Source: Pseudomonas hefeiensis
Lineage (GTDB): Bacteria; Pseudomonadota; Gammaproteobacteria; Pseudomonadales; Pseudomonadaceae
Assembly: GCF_030687835.1 (NCBI RefSeq)
Contig: NZ_CP117449.1
Span: forward strand, 1,674,001-1,738,000
Length of the DNA stretch: 64,000 bases
Reading direction: 5' to 3'
Positions 1 through 8,217 of this stretch are shown in pieces. The notes below the pieces were generated by a model. That model saw nothing but the letters and a program-made list of their open reading frames with translations, was not told where the DNA came from and searched no databases. How positions within the stretch are numbered: the stretch's first letter is position 1; each line of letters opens with the position of its first letter. The position numbers and the translations under genes are program-made.

Positions 1-194
1 TGTATTCGGTGTTTCAAATTCCAAAGGGCCCGCCATCGCCGGTGGCTTGCACCGCTGACCGGCGAACCCAGACAAGCCGACCTTTGGTCGGTAGCCCGTA
101 TCCGATGCGCGCGCCCTGCTAGCGTTAATTAATGGAGGGATGGGGGTAAGGTAACCGCAGCTTTCATTTCACCCACCAGGTGAAGAGGTTGATC
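1..194. other. Left edge, no assignable gene
   Basis: No complete gene is visible. Frame 2 is open from the edge to a TGA at 56-58 and could be the last 18 residues of an upstream gene, but the stretch is too short to identify. The stretch just before 195 holds the purine-rich AGAGG used by the next gene. Confidence 0.3.
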
Positions 195-830
195 ATGGCC
201 ACCACCGAATGGCGCATGCAGGGCGTCGAATTCATTGCCTGCAACTGCAATTGGGGCTGCCCCTGTCAATTCAACGCACCACCGACCCATGGCCACTGCC
301 ACGCGGTGACGTCGATGCGAGTGGAACGCGGGTATTTCAATCAAGTGGCGCTGGGAGGCTTGTGTTGGGCCGCCACCTTCGCTTGGCCGGGTGCCATCCA
401 TGAGGGTAACGGCAGTTGTCAGGTGTTCATCGATGACCGCGCAGACGAGGCGCAACGCCAGGCCCTGCTGACCATCCTCTCTGGCCTGGAGAGCGACCCC
501 GGGGCCAACGTGTTTCAGGTTTTCAGCAGCACCATGAGTGAAATGTTCGAACCGCAGTTCGTGCCCATCACCCTGTCCATCGATGTCGATCAGCGGTTAG
601 CGCACCTGGACATCCCAGGCGTGCTGCAGGCCAGCGGCGAGCCGATCCGCAACCCGATCGACGGCTCACCTCATCGAGTCCGCCTGTCCCTGCCCGACGG
701 CTTCGAGTTTCTTGAGGCCGAAGTAGCCAGCGGCAGCTACCAGACGCATTCAGCCCTCAAGCTCCAATCCCAGGGCAGTCATAGCCACCTTGCCCACGTG
801 CACTTCACCGGCCATGGCATAGAGCCGTAA
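195..830 (+). CDS. DUF1326 domain protein, Cys-rich N-terminus
   Basis: A 211-residue soluble protein matching the DUF1326 family, whose function is not established. The ATG at 195 is preferred over an upstream in-frame GTG at 180 because AGAGG sits just before it. Residues 16-24 read CNCNWGCPC, a CxCxxxCxC cluster, followed by H32, H34, C35 and H36, so the N-terminus looks like a metal or redox site; this is inference. There is no signal peptide. The stop is 2 bases before the next start, so it is cotranscribed with the DUF2182 membrane protein, a pairing I recall from other proteobacteria. Family call is firm, role unknown. Confidence 0.85.
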   Translation: MATTEWRMQGVEFIACNCNWGCPCQFNAPPTHGHCHAVTSMRVERGYFNQVALGGLCWAATFAWPGAIHEGNGSCQVFIDDRADEAQRQALLTILSGLESDPGANVFQVFSSTMSEMFEPQFVPITLSIDVDQRLAHLDIPGVLQASGEPIRNPIDGSPHRVRLSLPDGFEFLEAEVASGSYQTHSALKLQSQGSHSHLAHVHFTGHGIEP

Positions 831-832
831 AA

Positions 833-1621
833 ATGGCAGAACCTCAGGCGGTGACGCAGAGCAAGCGACTGACAGGCGAGCAGTTGTTGTTTCTGCTCTG
901 CCTGCTCGCGCTGACCGCCCTGGCCTGGCTGATTCTGCTGCAAATGGCCCGCGACATGAGTGCGCCGGGCGGCATGGCCGATGCGGCAATGGCCGGTATG
1001 TTCATGCCCTGGAGCCTGGACGATGCTCTGCTGATGTTCGCCATGTGGGTGGTGATGATGATCGGCATGATGCTGCCCAGCGCCCTGCCCATGCTGCTGA
1101 TCTACCAGCAGATGCTGCGCAAGCGCATGCCGGCACCGCAGAGACATCTGGCCCTGCTGCTGTTCTGCAGCGCCTATGGCTTGGTCTGGGCCGGCTTCGC
1201 TCTGGGCGCTACGGCGCTGCAATGGGCGCTCGAGCGGCTCGCGCTGCTCAGTCCGGGGATGCACAGCAGCAGTACCGCGCTGGCCGCCGGCCTGCTGCTG
1301 GTCGCAGGCGTCTATCAGTGGTTGCCAAGCAAGGCAGTCTGCCTTGAGCATTGTCGCGGGCCGCTGCATTTTCTTCTCGGCTACTGGCGCCCCGGCGTGC
1401 TCGGCGGCTGGCGCATGGGGCTGGCCCATGGCGCTTACTGCCTGGGCTGCTGCTGGGCCCTGATGGGCCTGCTGTTCGTGGTTGGCGTGATGAACCTGCT
1501 CTGGGTGGCAGTGATCGGTGCCTTCATCCTGCTGGAGAAAAACCTGCCGCAGGGACTCTGGCTCAGTCGTATCTGCGGTGTGTTGTTGCTCGGCTGGGGC
1601 CTGTGGCTGCTGCTGGGCTAG
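833..1621 (+). CDS. DUF2182 integral membrane protein
   Basis: A 262-residue polytopic membrane protein of the DUF2182 family, described in databases as a predicted metal-binding membrane protein. About six to seven hydrophobic segments are visible, the first near residues 15-38. The second region, roughly residues 43-85, is very rich in methionine, including the run VVMMIGMMLPSALPM. Two further cysteine sites occur: CLEHC near residue 170 and CLGCC near residue 205. Met- and Cys-rich membrane segments would suit copper or another soft metal, but this is inference. It forms a two-gene unit with the upstream DUF1326 gene. Confidence 0.85.
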   Translation: MAEPQAVTQSKRLTGEQLLFLLCLLALTALAWLILLQMARDMSAPGGMADAAMAGMFMPWSLDDALLMFAMWVVMMIGMMLPSALPMLLIYQQMLRKRMPAPQRHLALLLFCSAYGLVWAGFALGATALQWALERLALLSPGMHSSSTALAAGLLLVAGVYQWLPSKAVCLEHCRGPLHFLLGYWRPGVLGGWRMGLAHGAYCLGCCWALMGLLFVVGVMNLLWVAVIGAFILLEKNLPQGLWLSRICGVLLLGWGLWLLLG

Positions 1622-1631
1622 GCGAAACCTG

Positions 1632-1720
1632 TGTGGGAGCGAGCCTGCTCGCGATTGCGGTGTGTCAGCTAAATCAATGCCTGCTGATCCATCGCAATCG
1701 CGAGCAGGCTCGCTCCCACA
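1632..1720. repeat. REP pair (REPIN-like), GAGCCTG subtype
   Basis: Inverted arms TGTGGGAGCGAGCCTGCTCG (1632 on) and its complement ending 1720, each continuing to CGCGA, separated by about 43 bases. It lies between convergent genes DUF2182 and the HAD hydrolase and may act as a bidirectional terminator. Confidence 0.9.
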
Positions 1721-1729
1721 GGGTGGGGC

Positions 1730-2383
1730 TTATTTCCAGGTATGGATCGGCCACCCGGCCGCTTCGGCATGGGCCTTCAACACCGGATCCGGGTTCACCA
1801 CATGGGGGTAATCCACCCGCTGTAGCAGCGGCAGGTCATTACGCGAGTCGGAATAGAAACTCGCGCCCTCAAGGTTTTCTTCCTCGGCATCCAGCCAATC
1901 CAGCAGCCGCGCGATCTTGCCTTCGCGATAGGTCAGAGTGCCGACGGTCTTGCCGCTGTACACCCCATGGGTCACTTCGAGTTCAATCGCCAGGATCTCA
2001 TCGATGCCCAGGCGTTCGGCAATCGGCTTGACCAGGTGCGTGCCGGAGGCGGAGATCACCAGGACCCGGTCACCGGCCTTGCGGTGTTCGGCGATGGTCT
2101 TGGTGGCGTCGCTGAAGATGATCGGTTCGATGAAGTCTTCCACCCACGGCGTCACCAGGTGTTCGATTTCTTCCGGGGTACGGCCGATCATCGGTTCCAG
2201 GCTGAAATCCATGTACGCTTCCATGCTCAGCTTGCCGTGGCTGTAGGCGTCCATCAGCTCGTTGTTGCGACGCATGAACGACTCCGGATCGACCCAGCCC
2301 AGGCGTCCCATCTGTTCGCTCCAGAGGGTGGCGCAATCGCCGTGAATGAGGGTTTCGTCCAGATCAAAAATTGCCAGGGCCAT
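1730..2383 (-). CDS. HAD-IB family phosphatase
   Basis: A 217-residue haloacid dehalogenase of the IB (phosphoserine phosphatase-like) subfamily. Motif I is DLDET at residues 7-11 with both aspartates, motif II is the serine in VISASGT, motif III is a lysine near REGK, and motif IV is DSRND. Such enzymes remove phosphate from small metabolites via an aspartyl-phosphate. GGGAAG precedes the ATG. It is the last gene of the leftward ABC transporter operon, 51 bases after the ATPase stop, so it may act on the imported compound or on the product of the phosphodiesterase-like gene. The substrate cannot be read from sequence. Confidence 0.85.
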   Translation of the reverse strand: MALAIFDLDETLIHGDCATLWSEQMGRLGWVDPESFMRRNNELMDAYSHGKLSMEAYMDFSLEPMIGRTPEEIEHLVTPWVEDFIEPIIFSDATKTIAEHRKAGDRVLVISASGTHLVKPIAERLGIDEILAIELEVTHGVYSGKTVGTLTYREGKIARLLDWLDAEEENLEGASFYSDSRNDLPLLQRVDYPHVVNPDPVLKAHAEAAGWPIHTWK

Positions 2384-2434
2384 CAGCGCGCTTCCCTTTT
2401 CAAAATCAGCTTCAAAATCAATAAAGCCATCAGG

Positions 2435-3418
2435 CTACCTCACACAGCGCCGTCGGATCGATGAAAGTGACAGTCGTGTGCCATCGGGGTGCAAATCGGC
2501 GGCGGAACGATTGAGCACATCGACCACCAGCTCTACGCCGCGAGCCTCGACCCGGTAACGGATCACGTTGCCCAGCAGGCTGTGGCTGCGGATCAGCGCA
2601 TCGGGCTCGCCGCTGAGGCTCAGTTCAATGGCTTCCGGGCGAATGGCGAGGCGACCGGTCACTGGCCGTTGCAGCAGTTTGCTGGCGCTGTCGGCGTCCA
2701 GCAGGTTGTAGTTGCCGATGAAGCCGGCAGCAAAGACATCGACCGGCGCCGTGTAAAGGGTTTCGGCATCGCCGCTTTGTACGATCTTTCCCTGGTTCAT
2801 CAGGAAAATCCGGTCAGACATGGTCAGGGCTTCTTCCTGATCGTGTGTGACGAAGATCGTGGTCAGGCCCAGCTCGCGCTGGATCTGTCGGATCTGCTCG
2901 CGCAAGTGCTTGCGAATCCGTGCATCCAGGGCTGACAGCGGCTCGTCCAGCAGCAACAGCCGCGGGCGGGTCACCAGGGAGCGCGCCAGGGCCACGCGCT
3001 GGCATTGGCCACCGGAAAGTTGATGGGGGTAGCGAGCGGCAAAGTCGTGCAATTCCACCAGTCGCAGAATTTCCAGCACTCGCTGGCGGCTGTCCTCGGC
3101 CGCAACCTTTTGCATGCGCAGGCCGAAGGCGACGTTCTGTTCCACGGTCATGTTGGGAAACAGGGCATAGCTCTGGAACACCATGCCAATCCCGCGTTTT
3201 TGCGGGCTCAACGGCACAATGTCCTGGCCGTCCAGCAGGATCTGCCCGGCATCCACCGCCGTCAGGCCGGCAATGCAGCGCAGCAGTGTGGACTTGCCGC
3301 AGCCGGAAGGGCCGAGGAGGGTGACGAACTCGCCCTTATGGATTTCGCAATTGATGTCGCTGAATACCGGCGTGCCGGCATAGCTTTTTTGCAGGTGTTG
3401 GACGCTGACGTAGCTCAT
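2435..3418 (-). CDS. ABC transporter ATP-binding protein, PotA/PhnT-like
   Basis: A 327-residue importer ATPase. Walker A is GPSGCGKST near residue 38, the Q-loop is QSYALFPNMTV, the signature is LSGGQCQRVALA, Walker B is LLLLDEPLSALD and the switch histidine is in VTHDQEEAL. The C-terminal 90 or so residues fit a TOBE domain, as in polyamine, iron(III) and 2-aminoethylphosphonate importers. Its start overlaps the stop of the upstream permease by 4 bases, implying translational coupling. It energises the two permeases encoded just upstream. Confidence 0.92.
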   Translation of the reverse strand: MSYVSVQHLQKSYAGTPVFSDINCEIHKGEFVTLLGPSGCGKSTLLRCIAGLTAVDAGQILLDGQDIVPLSPQKRGIGMVFQSYALFPNMTVEQNVAFGLRMQKVAAEDSRQRVLEILRLVELHDFAARYPHQLSGGQCQRVALARSLVTRPRLLLLDEPLSALDARIRKHLREQIRQIQRELGLTTIFVTHDQEEALTMSDRIFLMNQGKIVQSGDAETLYTAPVDVFAAGFIGNYNLLDADSASKLLQRPVTGRLAIRPEAIELSLSGEPDALIRSHSLLGNVIRYRVEARGVELVVDVLNRSAADLHPDGTRLSLSSIRRRCVR

Positions 3419-4215
3419 TGGCTTTTGTCCTTGTTCAAGATGTTGGCCGCCCAGGTCAGGACCAATACGAAGAAAAAGTAGGAAATCACCAGCGCACTGG
3501 TGAAGTGACCGCTGCTGTTGCGCATGTTGTTCAGGTACACCTGCAGGGTTTCATAGCGGGTACCGACGAGGATGTTGGCAAACACGAACTCACCGAACAG
3601 GAACGAAAAGGACAGCAGCAGCGCCACCATCAAGCCCTTGCGCAGGTTCGGCAGCACCACCAGCAAAGCCGCCTGGAAAGTACTGGCGCCGAGCAGTTGG
3701 GCGGCGTCCATGAGGTCGCGCAGGTTGATGGCTTGCAGGTTGTTGGTGATCGCCCGGTACATGAATGGCAGGGCAACGGTGAAGTAACAGCCGATCAGGA
3801 TCCACGGCGTGCCTACCATTGCCAGCGGCCCGGAGCCGTAGAGTTGTAACAGTCCCACTGAAGACACCACCGGCGGCACCGCGAAGGGCAACAGGATGAG
3901 GATGTTCATCAGTGCGTCGAGTTTTGGAAAGTGGTAATGCACCACAAACAGCAGGGGCAGAATCAATACCACCGAAAGCACCAACGCGCCGACGCAGACG
4001 ATCAGTGATTGGCCGAAGGCGTTGAGAAAGCGCGGATCGCTCCACAGCTGCACATACCATTTGAAGGTGAAGCCGCTGGGCAGCACGGTGGCCGACCAAC
4101 TGCTGGCGATGGAGTAGATCAGCGTGCCGGCGAGGGGCAACAGCAGGATGGCGAACAGCAGGTACACCACCACCCGATGATAGAGCCCGGCAGAGCTCGA
4201 TTCAGCGCGAGACAT
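3415..4215 (-). CDS. ABC transporter permease (second subunit)
   Basis: A 266-residue inner membrane permease with about six transmembrane segments, of the binding-protein-dependent transport family. The cytoplasmic EAA-type loop that docks on the ATPase is seen around MDAAQLLGASTFQAALLVVL. It overlaps the first permease gene by 14 bases and the ATPase gene by 4. With its partner it forms a heterodimeric channel like PotB/PotC or PhnU/PhnV. The transported compound is not evident from the permease itself. Confidence 0.9.
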   Translation of the reverse strand: MSRAESSSAGLYHRVVVYLLFAILLLPLAGTLIYSIASSWSATVLPSGFTFKWYVQLWSDPRFLNAFGQSLIVCVGALVLSVVLILPLLFVVHYHFPKLDALMNILILLPFAVPPVVSSVGLLQLYGSGPLAMVGTPWILIGCYFTVALPFMYRAITNNLQAINLRDLMDAAQLLGASTFQAALLVVLPNLRKGLMVALLLSFSFLFGEFVFANILVGTRYETLQVYLNNMRNSSGHFTSALVISYFFFVLVLTWAANILNKDKSQ

Positions 4216-5047
4216 GGTAGCTCCTCTTGAGCAGCAACTGATGGACGACGGTCACCAGGGTCATCAGCGCCACCAGCACCACGGCCAGGGCGCTGGCCAT
4301 GTTCGGGTCGAGGGAAATGTCCCCGGAGACCATGGCGGCGATGCGAATCGGCAGGACGTTGAAATTACCGGTGGTCAGTGCGTACACCGTGGCGTAGGCA
4401 CCGAGCGCATTGGCCAGCAGGATCACGAACGTGCCCAGCAGCGCCGGCGTCAGCACCGGCAGGCCGATGTGCCGCCAGAACTGCCAGCCGTTGGCGCCCA
4501 GCAATGCGGCGGATTCGCGCCAGTCTTCGCGTAGCGCGTCGAAGGCCGGGTAGAGCAGCAACACACCCAGGGGTATCTGGAAGTAGGTGTAGAGGATGAT
4601 CAGCCCGGTTTTCGAGTACAGGTTGAAATCTTCAATGATCCCCGCCTGTTTGAGCATGATCGTGATGCTGCCGTTGAACCCCAGCAAAATGATGAAGGCG
4701 AAGGCCAGCGGCACGCCGGCGAAGTTACTGGTCATGTTGGCGAAGGCGTTGACGAAGTTGCGCAGGCGCGAATCGACCCGACGCAGGGAGTAGCTGCCGA
4801 GCACGGCAATGATGATGCCGAGCACGCTGGACCAGAAGCTGATTTCCAGGCTGTGCTGGATCGCCTGGCGGTAAAATTTCGAGCTGAAAATTTTGCTGAA
4901 GTTGGCCAGGCCCCAGCCGAACTCTTCCGATTCCAGGCTGTTGACCAGCACCCAGAGCAGCGGGGCTATCTGGAACACAATGAAGAAAATCGCGAAGGGC
5001 ACCAGGCACAACGCTGCCAGCCATTTGCCGCGCGTCATGGCATTCAC
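4202..5047 (-). CDS. ABC transporter permease (first subunit)
   Basis: A 281-residue inner membrane permease with about six hydrophobic segments and an EAA-type loop around LREDWRESAALLGANGWQFW. I chose the GTG at 5047 because AGGAG at 5060-5056 lies 8 bases before it and the GTGA overlap with the upstream stop is typical of coupling; an ATG at 5038 is the alternative. It pairs with the second permease, with which it overlaps by 14 bases. Confidence 0.88.
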   Translation of the reverse strand: MNAMTRGKWLAALCLVPFAIFFIVFQIAPLLWVLVNSLESEEFGWGLANFSKIFSSKFYRQAIQHSLEISFWSSVLGIIIAVLGSYSLRRVDSRLRNFVNAFANMTSNFAGVPLAFAFIILLGFNGSITIMLKQAGIIEDFNLYSKTGLIILYTYFQIPLGVLLLYPAFDALREDWRESAALLGANGWQFWRHIGLPVLTPALLGTFVILLANALGAYATVYALTTGNFNVLPIRIAAMVSGDISLDPNMASALAVVLVALMTLVTVVHQLLLKRSYHVSR

Positions 5048-5850
5048 TTGAGCAACTCCTGGCAATAGGGTTTGTCGTGGTTAACGCCGAGCAACTGGCA
5101 AATGGTGCCGCACAGTTCGGTCTGCCGGGGTGCGGCATCGGGGTTGAGGCTGAAGCCGCTGCCCAGGACAAACAGTGGCACTTCCCGTTCTTCAGCCAGC
5201 AGGCCGTTGTGGGAACGGTCGTTGTTCATGCCGTGGTCGGATGTCACCAGCACCTGATAACCGGCGTCGAGCCAGGCTTGCAGGTAAACCGCCAGGTTGA
5301 TGTCGGCCGAGCGGGCGCTGTTGCGGTATTGCGGGGTGTCGAGGCCGTGCTTATGGCCGGCATCGTCGATGTTCATGGGGTGTACCAGCAAAAAATTTGG
5401 CATGTAGCGCTGACGCAGGTGTTCGGCGTCGGCAAACAGATGAGAGTCGGGGTAGTGGTCATTCCAGTAGAAATGGCCGTATTGAATCGGCAACTCGGGG
5501 TTTTCGGTATGACGATCGCGACCGGCCACGAACGGCGAAGCGTTGTAGAGCTCGCTGACCCAGTGATAGGCCGCGGCTGCCGTACTCAAGCCACCTGCGG
5601 TGGCGTAGTGGAAGATGCTGCGCTGGTTCGACAGGCGCGTGACATTGTTGTGCACGATCCCGCTGTCGATGGGCACGACGCCGGTGAGAATGCATTCATA
5701 GAGCGGACGGGACAGGGCGGGCAGTTCACATTCCAGTGTGTAGAGCGCCGCGCGTCCTGCGCCGACATAGGCCTGCAAATGCCCCATGGCATGTCGGGCG
5801 ACCTCGTAGTTGAGGCCGTCGAGCACCACCAGGATGACGTTGTGCTTCAT
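5044..5850 (-). CDS. Alkaline phosphatase superfamily phosphodiesterase-like hydrolase
   Basis: A 268-residue enzyme of the alkaline phosphatase / nucleotide pyrophosphatase-phosphodiesterase fold. Metal-ligand motifs are visible: VVLDGLN at the start, HPMNIDDAGHKHG in the middle and TSDHGMNND near the end; SRPLYECILTG probably carries the nucleophile. There is no signal peptide, so it should act in the cytoplasm on a compound brought in by the ABC importer encoded downstream. The fold includes phosphonoacetate hydrolase and phosphodiesterases, so a phosphonate or phosphodiester is plausible. The ATG at 5850, with GGAG upstream, is preferred to a longer frame that runs into intergenic repeat. 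Confidence 0.85.
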   Translation of the reverse strand: MKHNVILVVLDGLNYEVARHAMGHLQAYVGAGRAALYTLECELPALSRPLYECILTGVVPIDSGIVHNNVTRLSNQRSIFHYATAGGLSTAAAAYHWVSELYNASPFVAGRDRHTENPELPIQYGHFYWNDHYPDSHLFADAEHLRQRYMPNFLLVHPMNIDDAGHKHGLDTPQYRNSARSADINLAVYLQAWLDAGYQVLVTSDHGMNNDRSHNGLLAEEREVPLFVLGSGFSLNPDAAPRQTELCGTICQLLGVNHDKPYCQELLK

Positions 5851-5917
5851 GGGTACCGGGACTCCGGACAGATACCAGGAAACTCGGATCCAGCAAGCTC
5901 CACTGTGAGAGCAGGCC

Positions 5918-6007
5918 TGTGGGAGCAAAACTTGCTCGCGATGAAGGCGACACGGTCCAACTGCAAGACCGTGTCATCGTTTATCGCGAGCAAGTTTTGC
6001 TCCCACA
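5918..6007. repeat. REP pair forming a long hairpin between operon genes
   Basis: Arms of 25 bases, starting TGTGGGAGCAAAACTTGCTC, are perfectly complementary, and an inner inverted pair GACACGGTC/GACCGTGTC extends the hairpin. It lies between the binding-protein gene and the hydrolase gene, where a hairpin could keep the binding-protein mRNA more abundant than the rest. Confidence 0.92.
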
Positions 6008-6061
6008 GGGCCTGTTCCCACAATTGGATTGCCTGTGGATAGCCGAGCGGGAGCTATTGCC

Positions 6062-7129
6062 TCACTCCATATTGATGATCACTTCTTCCTGCCACTTCTG
6101 CGGCAGTGTCTTGGAGGTTTTTTCCCACGCATCCGCATCCTTGATCGGGGTCACGCCTTTGTACTGCTCGTTGGGCAGCAACTTGGCCTTGACCTCTTCA
6201 GGCAAGGTCAGGTGCTCGGCGCGAATCGGACGGGCGTTGCCCTTGGCCAGGTTGATCTGGCCGGCGTCGCTGAAGATGTACTCGCGAGCCAGTTTGGCGG
6301 CGTTCGGGTGCTTGGCGTATTTGTTGATGATGGTGGTGTAGCCGGAAATGACCGAGCCGTCGGACGGAATCAGCACGACGTAATCATCCGGGTTGGCCAT
6401 CTTGGCCTTGTAGCTCAGGCCGTTGAAGTCCCAGACCACGCCGACTTCGACTTCACCTTTTTCCATGGTGGCGATAGTCGGGTTGGCCATGGACAGGCGC
6501 CCTTGTTTGGCGATCTCGGCGAACATCAGCAGCGCCGGCTGAACGTTTTTCTCGTTGCCGCCATTGGCCAGGGCCGCTGCCAGCACGCCGTTGGCGGCTT
6601 GGGCGGCGGTGCTCACGTCACCAATGGAAACTTTGTATTTGCCGGTTTTCAGGTCGGCCCACTTGGTCGGCACTTCGGAGCCGTGCAACAGCTTTTTGTT
6701 GACGATGAAAGCGATGGTGCCGGTGTAGGCCAGGGCCCAGTTGCCGTCCTTGTCCTTGGCCCAGTCCGGAACCTGTTCCCAGGTGCTCGGCTTGTAGGGT
6801 TGAACCACGCCTTGCTTGACCGCGATCGGGCCGAAAGCTGCGCCAACATCACCGATATCGGCGCTGGCGTTGTCTTTCTCGGCGGCGAACTTGGCGATTT
6901 CCTGGGCCGAGCTCATGTCGGTGTCGATGTGTTTCAAGCCATGGATTCTGGCCAGGTCATCCCAGGTGGCTTTCCAGTTCGCCCAGTCATCGGGCATGCC
7001 GACGCTGTTCACGGTGCCTTCCGCTTTCGCAGCGGCTTCCAGTGTTTTCAAATCGGTGTCAGCGGCCATGGCAGCAGTGCACATGGCAATGGTCGAGCCT
7101 AACAGTGATGCCAGGAAAAACTGTTTCAT
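6062..7129 (-). CDS. ABC transporter periplasmic substrate-binding protein
   Basis: A 355-residue periplasmic binding protein of the PotD / iron(III) / PhnS-like cluster. Residues 1-22 are a Sec signal peptide ending in AAMA before ADTDLK. AGGAG precedes the ATG. It is the first gene of the leftward operon and is separated from the rest by a REP hairpin, a common layout for a binding protein made in excess. It delivers the ligand to the two permeases. A phosphonate-like ligand is suggested only by the neighbouring hydrolase, phosphatase and regulator. Confidence 0.9.
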   Translation of the reverse strand: MKQFFLASLLGSTIAMCTAAMAADTDLKTLEAAAKAEGTVNSVGMPDDWANWKATWDDLARIHGLKHIDTDMSSAQEIAKFAAEKDNASADIGDVGAAFGPIAVKQGVVQPYKPSTWEQVPDWAKDKDGNWALAYTGTIAFIVNKKLLHGSEVPTKWADLKTGKYKVSIGDVSTAAQAANGVLAAALANGGNEKNVQPALLMFAEIAKQGRLSMANPTIATMEKGEVEVGVVWDFNGLSYKAKMANPDDYVVLIPSDGSVISGYTTIINKYAKHPNAAKLAREYIFSDAGQINLAKGNARPIRAEHLTLPEEVKAKLLPNEQYKGVTPIKDADAWEKTSKTLPQKWQEEVIINME

Positions 7130-7174
7130 CCGAAGCTCCTATGGGCGTTTTCAACGCTGCGATTGCGGTTGTGT

Positions 7175-7186
7175 TGGTCTAGGTCA
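7175..7186. promoter_or_regulatory. Operator-like site upstream of the binding-protein gene
   Basis: TGGTCTAGGTCA matches 10 of 12 positions of TGGTCTAGACCA, the type of palindrome I recall for HutC/PhnF/NagR-like GntR regulators. It lies 46 bases upstream of the binding-protein start. Confidence 0.5.
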
Positions 7187-7288
7187 GCAATACCTGAGCC
7201 AATGTAGGCGAGCCCTGTGACATTTTGATGTCGGTGCAGGAGAGGCCGGCAATTGCCCAGCTTGGGCAAAGTGGCTGCCAATTAAGCG

Positions 7289-7295
7289 TAGACCA
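7289..7295. promoter_or_regulatory. Operator half-site
   Basis: TAGACCA equals the right half of TGGTCTAGACCA; the left half is degenerate. It is in the middle of the divergent control region. Confidence 0.3.
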
Positions 7296-7452
7296 TGGTT
7301 AACCGGCTGATCTGCAAGGACTTGGCCGCTAATTTGCACGCATGGCAATGAACCGTTCGGCGGTTCTGTCATCTACCAGTCATGTGCAGTGCCTAGGCTT
7401 GCAAGCATGAGAAACGGATGGATGCTCCATCGATTTCGCCCCGAAAGAGTGC

Positions 7453-7464
7453 TGGTCTAGTCCA
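7453..7464. promoter_or_regulatory. Operator-like site upstream of the GntR/UTRA gene
   Basis: TGGTCTAGTCCA matches 11 of 12 positions of TGGTCTAGACCA. It ends 14 bases before the regulator's start codon, where binding would block transcription, so autorepression is likely. Confidence 0.55.
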
Positions 7465-7478
7465 GATAGGTAACGTTG

Positions 7479-8210
7479 ATGCGCATCGAGACAACCAAAG
7501 CGGTGACAACCATCGGGCAGGTTCTGCAGGAGCAGCTCGACCACGGCTTGTTGGCGCCCGGCAGCAAGTTGCCGGCCGAGCGCAAGCTCAGCGAATTGTT
7601 CGGCACTACACGCATCACTGTGCGTGAAGCGCTGTTGCAGCTCGAAGCCCAGGGACAGATCTATCGCGAGGAGCGCCGTGGCTGGTTTGTCTCGCCGCCA
7701 CGCCTGGCCTATAACCTGATGCAGCGCAGCCATTTTCACGCCATGGTGACCGCCCAGGGGCGCGTGCCTTCCACTCAGGTGATCTCGGCCCGCCTGCAAC
7801 CGGCTTCGGCGGCGGTATGTGCCTGGCTGCAATTACCGGCGCTGTCCAGTGTGATCCAGATCTGCCGCGTGCGACGTATCGATGAGCGGCTGGTGCTGTA
7901 TGTCGAGCATTATCTGAACCCGCAGTACTTCCCGGACATCCTCGAATTCGACCTCAATCAGTCCATCACCGAGTTGTACACGCGTCATTACGACTTGCAC
8001 TACGGCCGGGTGAAGTTCGAGATTGTGCCGACCTCTTTACAGCCTGAAGCGGCGGCGGCGTTGAAAGTGTCGGTTGGCAGCCCTGGCTTGCGGATTGCCC
8101 GGGTCAACTATGACCAGCATCAGCGGCTGATCGATTGTGACCTGGAGTTCTGGCGTCATGATGCGATTCACGTTGGGGTGGACGTGCCAGAACAACCGCC
8201 GGCTGCCTGA
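7479..8210 (+). CDS. GntR-family regulator, HutC/PhnF type with UTRA domain
   Basis: A 243-residue one-component regulator. Residues 10-75 are a GntR winged helix (GSKLPAERKLSELFGTTRIT, then REALLQLEAQG); the rest fits the UTRA ligand-binding domain. Regulators of this type include PhnF, PhnR, HutC and NagR, and bind the substrate or an intermediate of the adjacent pathway. It is divergent from the ABC operon and an operator-like palindrome precedes its own start. ATG 7479, with AGG upstream, is preferred to a TTG one codon earlier. Confidence 0.9.
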   Translation: MRIETTKAVTTIGQVLQEQLDHGLLAPGSKLPAERKLSELFGTTRITVREALLQLEAQGQIYREERRGWFVSPPRLAYNLMQRSHFHAMVTAQGRVPSTQVISARLQPASAAVCAWLQLPALSSVIQICRVRRIDERLVLYVEHYLNPQYFPDILEFDLNQSITELYTRHYDLHYGRVKFEIVPTSLQPEAAAALKVSVGSPGLRIARVNYDQHQRLIDCDLEFWRHDAIHVGVDVPEQPPAA

Positions 8211-8217
8211 GGTGAGG

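Larger units (their letters stand above)
7130..7478. promoter_or_regulatory. Divergent control region, transporter operon and regulator
   Basis: This 349-base gap separates the leftward transporter operon from the rightward GntR/UTRA regulator. It holds three TGGTCTAGACCA-like sites, and no gene is visible in it. Confidence 0.7.
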
